Shown in pieces: positions 45,739-56,409 of a stretch of 64,000 nucleotides of DNA. The notes under the pieces were generated by a model. That model searched no databases. It saw nothing but the letters and a program-made list of their open reading frames with translations, and was not told the DNA's origin. Position 1 is the stretch's first letter; each line of letters opens with the position of its first letter. Origin of the DNA: Leptospira licerasiae serovar Varillal str. VAR 010 (GTDB lineage: Bacteria; Spirochaetota; Leptospiria; Leptospirales; Leptospiraceae). The stretch lies in assembly GCF_000244755.1 (NCBI RefSeq), contig NZ_AHOO02000005.1:1054001-1118000 (forward strand), in the 5' to 3' direction. The position numbers and the translations under genes were made by a program.

Positions 45739-46265
45739 ATATTTCTCTTTCGGTTCGACAGTCGCTATTGATTTTACTATCGACCTAATTCTATCGGACG
45801 ATACATATCTAACGACTATTTCAAGAAAAAATAAATAATATGGACTAGTTTTGTAAGTAAATGCTTACATCAGCCAAGTAAGAAACTTGGGAAACGTTGA
45901 GTGTGCAGAACTTGTTTTAATAATAGAAAACTATCACTTGAGTGAGTGAAAATTATCCGAGAGCACCGTTCTGCTATTTACTTCTAAAAATGTTTACTCT
46001 TAAAAACTAGAAAATACGACTAGCAGACTTAAAATATAAATCAAAAATAAGTAAGTAAATGTACGATTACATTTGCGGACTTAAGATGGAACATATCTGT
46101 ACCTTTTTCGAGTTAATTTATCGAACTCTTTGACCCGAATTTTACACAGATACGAATATTGTTTCCGCGACCCCAAAGAATTAGAGCATATTCGATATTG
46201 GAACAGGTTTCGACTAACGTGAAAAAAATCACCTGATGCGTTCTTTATGTCGCTATCGGCCAAAA
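45739..46265. other. 527-base intergenic region upstream of the giant lipoprotein operon
   Basis: AT-rich. It holds an 11-base direct repeat GTAAGTAAATG at 45853-45863 and 46051-46061. Each copy is part of an inverted repeat: GTAAG-TAAATG-CTTAC (45853-45868) and AAATGTA-CGAT-TACATTT (46057-46074). These could be operator or attenuator sites for the lipoprotein operon. A 60-codon minus-strand ORF in the region has no ribosome site and no coding character. Confidence 0.45.
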
Positions 46266-47756
46266 TTATTTAAAATCGGGAAGGATCCAATCTTTAGGAA
46301 AGAAGTCGTCCTTCACTTTCATTAGATCTCTCTTTGGATCGACGAATGGAAGGCCCTTTTTGCCGTTTAAAGAAACCCTTACTTCTGCGTAAACTGCAGC
46401 GTCGTCACCGGTCCTTTTCTTTTCCTTCTCGCCCAAAAAGTGGGCGAATTGAAGTATCAGATCTGGTTGAGTGCTCATCATCGTTTTCTGGATTTCGTTC
46501 AAATAAGATTCAGGCAGAACGTATTGGACTTCTCCTGTCCGCAAATTGACCACTTGGAAACTTGCGATACCATTCTTTTGGATAAGCATGATATGCCATG
46601 CGAATCTAAAGCCTTGCTCCGTCCAAAGATGATTTCCAGGATACAAAAAATGTCTGAGAGGAAAAAGTATTTGGATTAAAATATAGAAGGAAATCGCCCA
46701 AGTCCCGAACTTGGAAGAAAATAGGGAAGTGAACTCGTATAGCTTAGTTTCGAGGTTTTTCCCCCATATATTTGGTTTTTTTAAAGTTTGCAAAAGTATT
46801 AACAAAGTTTTTGCAGAAAGAAATCGGAAGGTTACGGGAAGTTTGATCCAAACCGTTTTGAATAAGTTTCTCAATTCTCCGTAAGGAAAAATCCCTCTCC
46901 TTTTCAGAAATCCTCTGGCTTTGATTGGCCAGTCCGGCGGAAAAAACAATAAAGCGGAGAAGATCATGATCCAAGGAAACATTCCAATCGGAAACAACCT
47001 CCATGTGAGAATATGAAAGATCAGAACGAAACCGTAGGCCCAAGGCCTCAAACTTTTTTTCAAAAGACAGAAAGGAATAAACAGATCAAAAAATAATCCG
47101 GCATAACTAAAAATGTAACCTGCGATCGGATAAGAAAAAAATCCGCCAATCACAGGAAAGTCGGTATTTCGAACCAACCAGATCCTAAGAGGCTGGGCAT
47201 AAAACAACCAGTCCGGAACTAATTTTGCTAAGCCCCCAAAAAAATAAACGCAACCGATTTGGAATCTTAAGATCCACAAGGACCAATTCGGGATTTTAGG
47301 AGTATTCCATTTTCCGTTTCGGTATGCTTCTAAAAAATGAGATAAAGAAAAACAGCGATCCGCCGGGATCCAAAACAAAAGAAATAACAATAGAAAAACT
47401 AAATAATAATGATTCAGATAAGTGGAAACATCTATAAGATTAAAATAGGAAAATCCTACCCAATAAATAAAAATGGAGGTCCTATATAAAACTCCCAGGG
47501 AAATAAATAAAGCAGTTATGCATAATATTATAAATACGGAATATAGAAGAGGTCCTGGAATTACCCCTACCCAAGAAAATCCGAAATGTTTAAAATGAAA
47601 GCTGGGCTCTATAAAATACTTTTGCACCCAGCCGTAATGAAGATAGCGAGCCGATATGAAAAATAAAATAATACCGAACCCAAATCTGAAAAATCCTAAG
47701 GACCAAGCTGGAGATTGTTCGAATAATTCGGACCTATACCGATTCCAGAGAGACAA
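46266..47756 (-). CDS. HTTM-domain membrane protein, vitamin K-dependent gamma-carboxylase-like
   Basis: The protein has 496 residues. It has at least eight membrane helices in the first 320 residues, with the HTTM/VKGC core: YLNHYYLVFLLLFLLFWIPADRCFSL (His116) and RFQIGCVYFFGGLAKLVPDW, in which Lys178 aligns with the catalytic-base lysine of human GGCX (in GVKKLDADW). The C-terminal third is a soluble region (residues about 370-496) with no clear enzyme motif. Leptospira VKGC orthologues are known, reported to differ in activity. The start is TTG at 47754-47756, with AAGGA eight bases upstream. It follows dprA by 18 bases on the same strand. Confidence 0.8.
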   Translation of the reverse strand: MSLWNRYRSELFEQSPAWSLGFFRFGFGIILFFISARYLHYGWVQKYFIEPSFHFKHFGFSWVGVIPGPLLYSVFIILCITALFISLGVLYRTSIFIYWVGFSYFNLIDVSTYLNHYYLVFLLLFLLFWIPADRCFSLSHFLEAYRNGKWNTPKIPNWSLWILRFQIGCVYFFGGLAKLVPDWLFYAQPLRIWLVRNTDFPVIGGFFSYPIAGYIFSYAGLFFDLFIPFCLLKKSLRPWAYGFVLIFHILTWRLFPIGMFPWIMIFSALLFFPPDWPIKARGFLKRRGIFPYGELRNLFKTVWIKLPVTFRFLSAKTLLILLQTLKKPNIWGKNLETKLYEFTSLFSSKFGTWAISFYILIQILFPLRHFLYPGNHLWTEQGFRFAWHIMLIQKNGIASFQVVNLRTGEVQYVLPESYLNEIQKTMMSTQPDLILQFAHFLGEKEKKRTGDDAAVYAEVRVSLNGKKGLPFVDPKRDLMKVKDDFFPKDWILPDFK

Positions 47757-47774
47757 GTTTGATTCCTTTTTTAT

Positions 47775-48731
47775 TTATTGAACGGATTGAATGAAGCCGT
47801 TCCCTATATCGATCCAATTACCATTCAATTTGTTTTTTCCCAATCGAGCAAGCATTCCGGGAACTTCTTCGAAGGTGGATGGAAGAATTTCTTCCAAATG
47901 GAAAATTTTCTCTCCTTCTTTTTGACAATTATCAAAGGAGGCAAAAGTAGCTCCTTCAAAGAGCAATTTTTTTCCGCCTTGGTTCTGAGTTTGTAAGGGA
48001 TGATCAAAAACAAAAACATCTCTATCTTGTGAGATCGCATTAAATGCTGAAGATAATGCTCCGCTTTTAGAAGGAGCTTCCATGACTAATAGGGAAGGTG
48101 AGATCCCAGTGATGATCCTGTTTCTTTTTGGGAACGCATATTTTCTGACTTCAAAACCGGGAGGACATTCGGTGATCACTAAACCGTTGATGGAAGATTT
48201 CATTCTCTTATATAAATTCCTATTTTCGTAGGGGTATTCTTTTTCGGGTCCGGTGCCCATGACTCCGATTACAGGCATTTCTTGATCCAAGGCTTGTAAC
48301 ATTGCCGCCTTATCAACTCCTAACGCTAGGCCGGAAACAATGCCGTCTAGTCCAAGAGAATTTACAAAATCCGGAATTAGTTTAGAATAATTTAATGTAA
48401 TTGGAGAAACTTTTCTTGTTCCTACAACTGCCAAATAAGAAAGTTTTAAGAGTTCTATGTTGCCGAAGCAGAATAAATTCGGCGGTGGATCGTAGATCTC
48501 TTTTAAAAGATCCGGGTATTCCGGATCGAAGTAGGAAACGATCTCCGTTCCCAGCTTTTTTAGGGAAGAAGAATAATTTTTAGAATCGAACTTCGCTTTT
48601 TCTTTTAGGTCTTTGGGGAGTATTCTTTCTAATTTTTCCAGAACCTCCGATGGAGAGAGGCTCTGGGATAAAAATCCGGATCTGCTTAGGATCTTATATA
48701 AACTTGGAGAAGAAAGAGAAAGAAAATCCAT
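47775..48731 (-). CDS. dprA: DNA-processing protein DprA/Smf
   Basis: The protein has 318 residues. The Rossmann-like DprA core includes YPDLLKEIYDPPPNLFCFGN, LAVVGTRKVSPITLNYSKLI, GLALGVDKAAMLQALDQ, PVIGVMGTGPEKEYPYENRNLYKRM, and the TECPPGFEVRKYAFPKRNRIITGIS segment. DprA loads RecA on incoming single-stranded DNA during transformation. No comEC or competence gene cluster lies here. It is upstream of the HTTM gene and downstream of the TPR lipoprotein. Confidence 0.9.
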   Translation of the reverse strand: MDFLSLSSPSLYKILSRSGFLSQSLSPSEVLEKLERILPKDLKEKAKFDSKNYSSSLKKLGTEIVSYFDPEYPDLLKEIYDPPPNLFCFGNIELLKLSYLAVVGTRKVSPITLNYSKLIPDFVNSLGLDGIVSGLALGVDKAAMLQALDQEMPVIGVMGTGPEKEYPYENRNLYKRMKSSINGLVITECPPGFEVRKYAFPKRNRIITGISPSLLVMEAPSKSGALSSAFNAISQDRDVFVFDHPLQTQNQGGKKLLFEGATFASFDNCQKEGEKIFHLEEILPSTFEEVPGMLARLGKNKLNGNWIDIGNGFIQSVQ

Positions 48732-48744
48732 GCGGATCTCCGTA

Positions 48745-49599
48745 TTAATTCTCGGAGGATTCCATTTTGTTTAGATTGTTAATTACATTTTTATAAGATT
48801 CGTTCTCATTCAGATCTTCTTTGATGAACCCGTCTTTTTTAAGGCCTTCTATCGTGTTTTTTAAATGTAGATAGATATCTTTTGCTTCTTGCACCTTTCC
48901 TGATCTATATAAAAAATTTCCTTTAGCGAATAACACTGGAACATTGCGAGGTTCTTTTTTTAGGATAGAATCCAAAAGAGTAAATGCTTTCTCTTGGTCT
49001 TGGAAACCCGCATTGATCCCTTCCCAAGAGGAGTCCGCCATAGACGAATCAAAGTAGATCAAAGCCAATTGGTATGGAAATCTTGAATCCCTAATATCCT
49101 GTCTTGAAAGCGATTGGAAAATCTCGATTGCGATCTGTCTTCTTTTAGGTTCCCAACCTCTGTCCTTGGAAGCGTTGGCATAAGAGAGAGCGGTTTCGAA
49201 AAGTAGCTGTTGATCCACAGGCATTAAAAGTTGCGCTTTATCGAAATATGGTAGGGAAGATTCGAAAAAGTGAACGTCTGCGCCGATCACTTCCGTTTTT
49301 CCGGAACCTTCTTCTTGGATAGCTTTATTATAATATTTAGATGCTAGATCGTAATCTCCGATCTTCATATACCCTTGCGCGATCTTCCAACTAAGAGCTC
49401 CCGCGGATCTGGTTTTGGAGGCCATTTCTCGGATCTTCTTTTCTAATTCTATGATCTCGGATTCGTCCATATTCAAACGGCGTTTCCAAGCTTCTAGATC
49501 CTCGACGGTTGGAGGTTTTGTATTCTTTCCTGAGAATTTACTTAGGTTCTTACAATCTGAAATCAGAAATATAAAAAGAAGAAGGAATATAATCCTCAT
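48745..49599 (-). CDS. TPR-repeat lipoprotein
   Basis: The protein has 284 residues. Signal peptide IIFLLLFIFLISDC (Cys16 lipobox) and helical TPR-like repeats from about residue 60 (LSWKIAQGYMKIGDYDLASKYYNKAI, LLFETALSYANASKDRGW, PVLFAKGNFLYRSGKVQEAKDIYLHL). It probably docks other proteins at an outer or inner membrane. It lies 13 bases upstream of dprA on the same strand. Confidence 0.75.
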   Translation of the reverse strand: MRIIFLLLFIFLISDCKNLSKFSGKNTKPPTVEDLEAWKRRLNMDESEIIELEKKIREMASKTRSAGALSWKIAQGYMKIGDYDLASKYYNKAIQEEGSGKTEVIGADVHFFESSLPYFDKAQLLMPVDQQLLFETALSYANASKDRGWEPKRRQIAIEIFQSLSRQDIRDSRFPYQLALIYFDSSMADSSWEGINAGFQDQEKAFTLLDSILKKEPRNVPVLFAKGNFLYRSGKVQEAKDIYLHLKNTIEGLKKDGFIKEDLNENESYKNVINNLNKMESSEN

Positions 49600-49720
49600 T
49601 TGATTCTACCTCGGGAAGAAATCGTATTTGAAATACCATGTCCGAGAATTGTGCGGATGGTCCACGGAAAATCCTATGAAAGGATTTTTTTTGGAAGGAA
49701 AAAGGAAGATGCCGGAACGG

Positions 49721-49752
49721 AAAGGGAGAAGGTATTGGATCCTTCTCCCTTT
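49721..49752 (-). terminator. Hairpin after the DoxX-like gene
   Basis: A perfect 12-bp stem AAAGGGAGAAGG / CCTTCTCCCTTT around an 8-base loop. It lies 6 bases after the DoxX stop. No T run follows on the minus strand beyond TTT, so termination is likely but not certain. Confidence 0.6.
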
Positions 49753-49757
49753 ATAAA

Positions 49758-50105
49758 TTAAGCGTTGTCTCTGGAAATTCCAGCGATTACTAAAGCTCCG
49801 CCTAAAAGACCAAGGTCTTTTAAGGCCATAGCGATGGACAATTGGTTACCCTGTGTCACTCCCGGTACATGGATGAGTACGATGAATAGACCAAGCAGAA
49901 CTGCCAAAAGGATCATCGCGAGTTTGGTTTTTTTGTTAATAAAAATACTGAGCGCTGCCGCTAATAATGCAGCTCCTGTGACATAGATCCAGATCACTCC
50001 TCCTGGAACCGGAACCATTCCTGCCATTGCATTTGCGTTAATAAAATGGTTAATCCCAAAAACTAAAAGCGGGACAGCGTAAACATATTTCCCGATTGTT
50101 TGCAT
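49758..50105 (-). CDS. DoxX-like small membrane protein
   Basis: The protein has 115 residues from the ATG at 50103-50105, which has GAGGAGAAAA upstream; the frame is open to 50147 but lacks a site. Four membrane helices cover most of the chain (YVYAVPLLVFGINHFIN, VIWIYVTGAALLAAALSIFI, LAMILLAVLLGLFIVLIHVPG, ALKDLGLLGGALVIAG). This is the DoxX/DoxD layout. The function is unclear; some relatives serve in redox or thiosulfate metabolism. Confidence 0.75.
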   Translation of the reverse strand: MQTIGKYVYAVPLLVFGINHFINANAMAGMVPVPGGVIWIYVTGAALLAAALSIFINKKTKLAMILLAVLLGLFIVLIHVPGVTQGNQLSIAMALKDLGLLGGALVIAGISRDNA

Positions 50106-50199
50106 AAAAATTTTCTCCTCGAGTTTGATCGAAAATTGCTTTCGCAAAGCGACCGTTAATTAGTATGGATGATTCCGCCTCACGCAAGGAGAAAATGGA

Positions 50200-50631
50200 T
50201 TGGATCAGGGAAAAAAGAACAATCTGCCCCAAGGTTGGAGAATTGCCCGACCGGAAGATTTACAAATTCTGATCCAAATGGAAAAAGTGGTCTTTGGAAA
50301 TTCTTCCTGGTCCAATTATTCCATCCAAAGTCATATCGAAAATCATCCAGCTTGGATAAAAGAAGATACCGGTTATCTACTATATATGGATCTAGACGAT
50401 TTTTCGGAATTACTTCGGATAGGTATCCTTCCCGAAAAACGTAAAAAAGGAGAAGCGGAGTCCGTTTTAAAAAAATTGTGCGATCTATTTCCTAAAACTA
50501 TTTTAGAAGTTTCTAATTTGAATTTTTCCGCTATTTCTTTATATACTAAATTAGGTTTTATGGAATCGGGAAGAAGGAAATCCTACTATGGCCCCGGAGA
50601 AGACGCGATCTTAATGGAGAAGTTCCGTTAA
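50200..50631 (+). CDS. GNAT-family acetyltransferase, RimI-like
   Basis: The protein has 143 residues. The start is TTG at 50200, with AAGGAG eight bases upstream; an overlapping ATG at 50195 is in the wrong frame. It has the RimI pattern MEKVVFGNSSWSNYSIQSHIENHPAW, RIGILPEKRKKGEAESVLKKL (acetyl-CoA pyrophosphate loop) and LEVSNLNFSAISLYTKLGFMESGRRKSYY. RimI acetylates the N-terminal Ala of ribosomal protein S18. The loop GKGEGxG is degenerate (KKGEAES), so activity is uncertain. Confidence 0.75.
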   Translation: MDQGKKNNLPQGWRIARPEDLQILIQMEKVVFGNSSWSNYSIQSHIENHPAWIKEDTGYLLYMDLDDFSELLRIGILPEKRKKGEAESVLKKLCDLFPKTILEVSNLNFSAISLYTKLGFMESGRRKSYYGPGEDAILMEKFR

Positions 50632-51119
50632 AAGGGAAATGATTTTTTGATCACTCGGATCTGCACTAATTGTTGATTCGAAAATAAAAAGTATAATCTC
50701 ACTCTTAATGGAAAAGGTTTTTTCCAAAATCTGAATTCTTTCGGATTCACATACATTCCCAAATTCACTTCAATATAACTTGTCTCGGTTGGTATCCAAT
50801 GGAATGCATTGGATTGGATCGTTCCTTTTTTGGTGAATACCATAATATCCGAAACATATTCAGGATCGTCAGGAAATTGTCCCTGATGAAAACCTACCAG
50901 GTCTAGTTTTTTTCTTTTGATATAATCCATTACCTTTCGTTTAGAACTTCCGAGAGGTAATTCCTCCAGCACTTCTCTTCTTAATAGATAAGAAGAAGTT
51001 TCCAAATACGGATCTTTGAGAATATATAAGAATATCGTAATGAATATGAATAAAATTGCGGCCGATTTGATCGCGATTTTATGAGAAGGTTTTAATTTTT
51101 CTGCAAAAGTACCACGCAA
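50628..51119 (-). CDS. Membrane-anchored hypothetical protein
   Basis: I do not recognise the family. The start is uncertain: the frame is open to 51191, but upstream of 51119 it lies inside ispF, so I choose the TTG at 51117-51119, where it would overlap ispF by 28 bases. A single anchor ([20 protein letters not shown]) and a periplasmic beta-rich domain ([31 protein letters not shown]) with no known motif follow. It converges on the RimI-like gene with a 4-base overlap. Confidence 0.55.
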   Translation of the reverse strand: MRGTFAEKLKPSHKIAIKSAAILFIFITIFLYILKDPYLETSSYLLRREVLEELPLGSSKRKVMDYIKRKKLDLVGFHQGQFPDDPEYVSDIMVFTKKGTIQSNAFHWIPTETSYIEVNLGMYVNPKEFRFWKKPFPLRVRLYFLFSNQQLVQIRVIKKSFPF

Positions 51120-51574
51120 CTTGCGCCCAATCCTTCGGTTCTGCCCAAGGCTCCCATTTTTTCGGTAGTAGTCGCTTTCACTGAAACACAATCTTCAGGA
51201 AGTCCTAATAAATTAGAAAGAGAAGATTGTATTTTAATTCTATGCGGAGCAATTTTGGGTCTTTCACCTATCAAAGTGCAGTCGATATTTACCAAGCTGA
51301 AATTTTTCTCTTTAGCAAGATCTAAAACTTTTTGCAGGATCAATTTAGAATCCATATTTTTGAGAGAAGGATCGGTATCCGGAAAATACTGTCCAATATC
51401 TCCCAATCCCATCGCTCCCAAAATTGCGTCAGCTAACGCATGTATTACGATATCCGCATCGGAATGGCCGATAAGCGCGTATTCCGAATCGATGATAGCT
51501 CCGCCTAAAATTAACGGACGAGTTTGGTTTGTTTCCAGTCTGTGAAAGTCTAGTCCTTGGCCAATTCTATACAT
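51092..51574 (-). CDS. ispF: 2-C-methyl-D-erythritol 2,4-cyclodiphosphate synthase
   Basis: The protein has 160 residues, the normal IspF length. Zinc and substrate motifs are GQGLDFHRL (Asp9, His11), [23 protein letters not shown] [15 protein letters not shown], and [15 protein letters not shown]. The C-terminal segment [19 protein letters not shown] is diagnostic. The enzyme cyclises CDP-ME 2-phosphate in the MEP isoprenoid pathway. It lies four bases downstream of nadA. Confidence 0.95.
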   Translation of the reverse strand: MYRIGQGLDFHRLETNQTRPLILGGAIIDSEYALIGHSDADIVIHALADAILGAMGLGDIGQYFPDTDPSLKNMDSKLILQKVLDLAKEKNFSLVNIDCTLIGERPKIAPHRIKIQSSLSNLLGLPEDCVSVKATTTEKMGALGRTEGLGASCVVLLQKN

Positions 51575-51578
51575 TAAG

Positions 51579-52550
51579 CTATTTGTAACTCACTTCCAGC
51601 ATTCTTTGGACTGCCATTCTTCCTTTTTCTACAATTTCGGGATCTAGCTTGATCTCGAATTGTTCGTATAAGAGTGCATCTTTAATTTTTTCTAATGTAA
51701 TTCGTTTCATATGAGGACAGGTCCTGCAAGAAGAAACAAACTGTCTATCCGGGAACTCGGATCTTAGATTATCTCCCATAGAACATTCGGTAACCAAGAA
51801 CACATCCTTTGCTCCTGAATCACGGATATACTTGGACATTTGAGAAGTGGATCCGGCGAAGTCGGAAACTTCGACCACGTCAGTGTTACATTCCGGGTGA
51901 GAGATTACTGTGACTCCAGGCCATTGTCTTCGGACAGAAAGAATGTCTTCCGCAGTATACATTTCATGTACCATACAACGTCCGGGAAAGGAGATGATCT
52001 TTTTGTTCGTTTGTTTTTGCACATTCCCCGCAAGGTATTCGTCCGGAAGAAAAATGACTGTGTCGCTATCCAATGAATTTACGATCTGGACTGCGTTTGC
52101 AGAAGTACAGCAAATATCTGTCTCTGCTTTCACTTCCGCAGTACAGTTAACGTAAGTCACTACTGGAACTCCAGGATATTGGCTTTTTAGTTTTTTGACA
52201 TCTTCTCTAGTGATACTTTCCGCGAGGGAGCAACCGGCTTTTAGGTCGGCGATAAGTACCTTCTTTTCCGGAGACATAAGCTTTGCAGTCTCCGCCATAA
52301 AATGGACCCCGTTAAAAAGAATAATGTCTGCGTCCGTTTCCGCAGCGGCTTTACTCAGAAAGAGTGAATCCCCGAGTATGTCCGAAACTCCGTGGAAAAC
52401 ATCCGGAGTCATATAATTATGTCCTAAAAGTACTGCGTTTTTTTCTTTTTTGAGACGGTTGATCTCCTGGATGAGAGGAAGTTTTTCCTCTATCTCATGT
52501 TCCATGTAAGTGGATTCCAGGGATTTTCGAATATCCTCTATGGTTTTCAT
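51579..52550 (-). CDS. nadA: Quinolinate synthase
   Basis: The protein has 323 residues. It has the NadA [4Fe-4S] Cys residues and substrate loops: [42 protein letters not shown] and [12 protein letters not shown]. Iminoaspartate is condensed with dihydroxyacetone phosphate to quinolinate, the first committed step in NAD biosynthesis with NadB. The gene starts [12 protein letters not shown] at the ATG at 52548-52550 and forms an operon with ispF. Confidence 0.95.
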   Translation of the reverse strand: MKTIEDIRKSLESTYMEHEIEEKLPLIQEINRLKKEKNAVLLGHNYMTPDVFHGVSDILGDSLFLSKAAAETDADIILFNGVHFMAETAKLMSPEKKVLIADLKAGCSLAESITREDVKKLKSQYPGVPVVTYVNCTAEVKAETDICCTSANAVQIVNSLDSDTVIFLPDEYLAGNVQKQTNKKIISFPGRCMVHEMYTAEDILSVRRQWPGVTVISHPECNTDVVEVSDFAGSTSQMSKYIRDSGAKDVFLVTECSMGDNLRSEFPDRQFVSSCRTCPHMKRITLEKIKDALLYEQFEIKLDPEIVEKGRMAVQRMLEVSYK

Positions 52551-52824
52551 TAGGCCCCCCGGCCAGTCTAGGCGGTTCTATCTATTTTAATTTGGACTCC
52601 CGGATTTTGGAGTCAGGCAACCTAAATGTAAAATCGCCGAAAGAACTAGGTTTTGCAAGTGTTTATAATCCGTTCGGAGCCCAAAACCAGTCGTAGATTC
52701 CGCCGACCTCAAGTTTTTTGCCGAGGACCGACCCTGTCTTAAAATAAATTGACAGAAAACGAAATGCCGGAACAAATACGAAGTTATTCCTAAAAATCAT
52801 CCATAAAGGATTGGTATTAACCCA

Positions 52825-53872
<1,048 letters not shown>

Positions 53873-53889
<17 letters not shown>

Positions 53890-54244
53890 GAAATTTCAAC
53901 TTTCTTTCGGTTTCGAGAAAAGCGGGCGGATAACGTCCGCTTTTCTTTTATGTAGCGTATTCTTCTTGTCCGACTGCAACAGAACGAAACCGAATTTAGA
54001 AGAATGTTCCGACGCTCAAATCCATATTTCCAAACTGATCGCGAACGACGAAACTATGGAAAAAGGTGTCCAAGCATTAATGCTCAGGTCCATACTAAAA
54101 CCTGAGACCAGCGAAGCGATCATCAGAAGTTGTGTGCAGAACAAAAGTTTACTCCAAGTGCAATGTGAACTCTCTAAGGAAAAGTATTCGGAACTACAGG
54201 ATTGCAAAAAACACGCGCCTAAAAGAGAAGAGAACGAAGGTTGA
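53873..54244 (+). CDS. lep: LipL41 expression partner Lep
   Basis: The protein has 123 residues from the ATG at 53873; a TTG lies one codon upstream. A long basic N-region, a hydrophobic core ([13 protein letters not shown]) and Cys35 as likely lipid-anchor residue are followed by a Cys-rich, helical mature domain ([40 protein letters not shown]). Lep has been described as a small chaperone needed for stable LipL41. The gene starts inside the 3' end of lipL41 and has no ribosome site of its own, so it depends on translational coupling. Confidence 0.9.
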
Positions 54245-54316
54245 GCATAGTTTTTACTTCTATTTCCGGATTGTAGAAACCGGAGAAGTCTAAAGTTTTG
54301 TACTCCAAGACTTCTT

Positions 54317-56230
54317 ATGGCAAAGTTAAAATTAGTTCAATTGCCTGTTCCTCCTCCTACGGCCTTTGCCGCTACTGGAAATGTTCCTTTGGCAGCGGGC
54401 TGTTTGGCTGTTTCCGCTCGAGAGAATGGCCTGGAAAAAAAAGGACTGGAGTTGGAAGTTCTGGATCCTGATATCACCGATAAAGAAGGCGATAGCCAAC
54501 TTGCCGACAGGATCGCAAAAGATGAGCCAGAGTTTTTAGGATTCTCACTGTATCTCTGGAATACGGAACGAAGTCTTCATCTCGCAAAAGAAGTAAAACG
54601 TAGATCTCCATCCACTAAAATACTCATCGGTGGACCGGAAGTAAATCCCGACAATCCGTTCGTTCTTTCCGAAACAGGTTACGATATAGCGGTTTCCGGA
54701 GAAGCAGAACATACATTCTTTGCTTTGATGGATACTCTTCTCAAAAAAGAAGATCCGAGAAAATTACCGAACATAGCGGTTAGGGAACAAAATGGAAAGA
54801 TGGGAATGTTTTCCAGAGAAGAGAATGCTTCCTTTCCGTTGACTAGTTATCCTTCTCCTTATCTACAAGGATTTGTGCCGGTAGATCCTGCTAGATCCAC
54901 TTATTTGGAAACCGTAAGAGGATGTAGATCACAATGTACATACTGTTTTTATCCTAAGAGCAGCAATGTACTAAGGACTTTGGATATACCTGAGACGATT
55001 AAACTTCTCGCTAACTTAAAAGATAAAGGTGCTAAAGAGTTAGTATTCTTAGACCCGACATTCAACCATCGCCCGGGATTCGAAGAATTTTTAGATGCGA
55101 TTATAGATGTAAACTCGGACAGGTCCATGACTATGTTCGGAGAATTAAGATCCGAGGGAATTACAGAGAAGATTGCGGACAAACTTGCGTTAGCCGGCTT
55201 TAATCGAATTGAACTCGGAATGCAATCCATTAATAAGGAAACCTTAAAGAGAGTAAAACGTTTTGGAAGTCCTGAAAAAGTTGCAGAGGCCGCCAGAATG
55301 TTAGCAGATCGAGGAATTGAACTTTTATTGGATCTGATAATAGGACTTCCCGGGGATACTCCGGATGATGTGATGGAAGGGATCGAATTCTTTTATGGCC
55401 ACGGACTGGGAGAATGGGTCCAAGTATTTCCGTTATCGATCCTGCCAGGAACAGCTATGAGAAAAGACGCGGAATCGGAAGGTTTGATATATCTTCCAAA
55501 ACCTCCTTATAGAGTGATCCGCACTCCTAATTTTAGTCCGGAAGAGCTTAGTTCGACTTTGTTTCGTTCGGAAGACAGATTGGATAGAAGGTTGGATGAG
55601 ACTCCTCGAAGTCTATTATCCGATCCTGATCCTAAAGTTCCCGATATATTTTCCTTTTCTCCGGGTTTGTCCGAAAAATTCGGATTAGAAGATTTTTCAC
55701 TTTCAGGCGCTAGACATGTTTCTATCTGGTGGAGAGGAGATAATTTAGAAAAATCTAAAAAAGAATTCTTTGATAGATTGAATGACAGATTTACCAAAGA
55801 TCCTTTTGCGGTCACAGACATCGTTTTATATCCTAGATCCACATTCGATCCCGAACTCGTGACGGAGATTATGGAAGAATTTTCCAAAGTCCCTGCATCT
55901 TATCTTTCTAGAACTCTCGCTCATAGAGGAGAAAATATGCTGCATAGGATAGTACTCGTACTTCCTTATGGGATCTCTTTTCCTTTGGAATGGGTTTCCG
56001 AGATCCGAGAATATATCCCAGTCTTCCAGGAAATGGAATGGGAAGAAGCGGTCCGAAAATCGTCCGAACTCGGGGGAGAATTTCCTGGAGCAAGGATCAT
56101 TTCTAAAAATGAGAATTCCGCGGCATGGAAAATCTTAAAAGAAAATTCGGATCCAGAGTCAGTTACTTTCGCCGATAGAGTTTTGGAAAAGCGTTGGTGT
56201 TGGGAAGTTTTAGGTTACTCGGAGAAGTAG
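54317..56230 (+). CDS. B12-binding-domain radical SAM protein
   Basis: The protein has 637 residues. An N-terminal cobalamin-binding Rossmann domain covers residues 1-150 (LGFSLYLWNTERSLHLAKEVKRRSPSTKILIGGPEVN). The radical SAM core starts at TVRGCRSQCTYCFYPKSS with cluster Cys203, Cys207, Cys210, then ELGMQSINKETLKRVKRFGS and GLPGDTPDDVMEGIEFF. The C-terminal 180 residues resemble a DUF4080/DUF4070-type extension. Members of this class methylate or otherwise modify unactivated carbons. The substrate is unknown and no neighbour points to a pathway. Confidence 0.85.
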   Translation: MAKLKLVQLPVPPPTAFAATGNVPLAAGCLAVSARENGLEKKGLELEVLDPDITDKEGDSQLADRIAKDEPEFLGFSLYLWNTERSLHLAKEVKRRSPSTKILIGGPEVNPDNPFVLSETGYDIAVSGEAEHTFFALMDTLLKKEDPRKLPNIAVREQNGKMGMFSREENASFPLTSYPSPYLQGFVPVDPARSTYLETVRGCRSQCTYCFYPKSSNVLRTLDIPETIKLLANLKDKGAKELVFLDPTFNHRPGFEEFLDAIIDVNSDRSMTMFGELRSEGITEKIADKLALAGFNRIELGMQSINKETLKRVKRFGSPEKVAEAARMLADRGIELLLDLIIGLPGDTPDDVMEGIEFFYGHGLGEWVQVFPLSILPGTAMRKDAESEGLIYLPKPPYRVIRTPNFSPEELSSTLFRSEDRLDRRLDETPRSLLSDPDPKVPDIFSFSPGLSEKFGLEDFSLSGARHVSIWWRGDNLEKSKKEFFDRLNDRFTKDPFAVTDIVLYPRSTFDPELVTEIMEEFSKVPASYLSRTLAHRGENMLHRIVLVLPYGISFPLEWVSEIREYIPVFQEMEWEEAVRKSSELGGEFPGARIISKNENSAAWKILKENSDPESVTFADRVLEKRWCWEVLGYSEK

Positions 56231-56409
56231 ATCGTCGGTTACGCATTGGGAGCGATCGTAACCTTTCATTTGGGACAAACACTCGGAAAATAAGATCGAC
56301 TTTTCTTCTTAAAAAGTAGGATCTTTGAACGAAAAATCGCTTCTTGACGATTTTATACAATTTTTCTCCTCGGTTTGCGGTTAGCATCTCTCCATTGTCG
56401 GAGAATGAA

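Noticed and set aside
46081..46263. 60-codon minus-strand ORF
   Set aside because: No ribosome site, no hydrophobic or charged pattern of a real protein, and AT-rich intergenic composition.
52587..52775. 62-codon minus-strand ORF between nadA and lipL41
   Set aside because: No ribosome site and composition like non-coding DNA; it lies in the expected lipL41 promoter region.
52749..52777. lipL41 promoter with TTGACA at 52749
   Set aside because: The -35 match is perfect, but no acceptable -10 hexamer lies 16-18 bases away, so I did not list it as a promoter.
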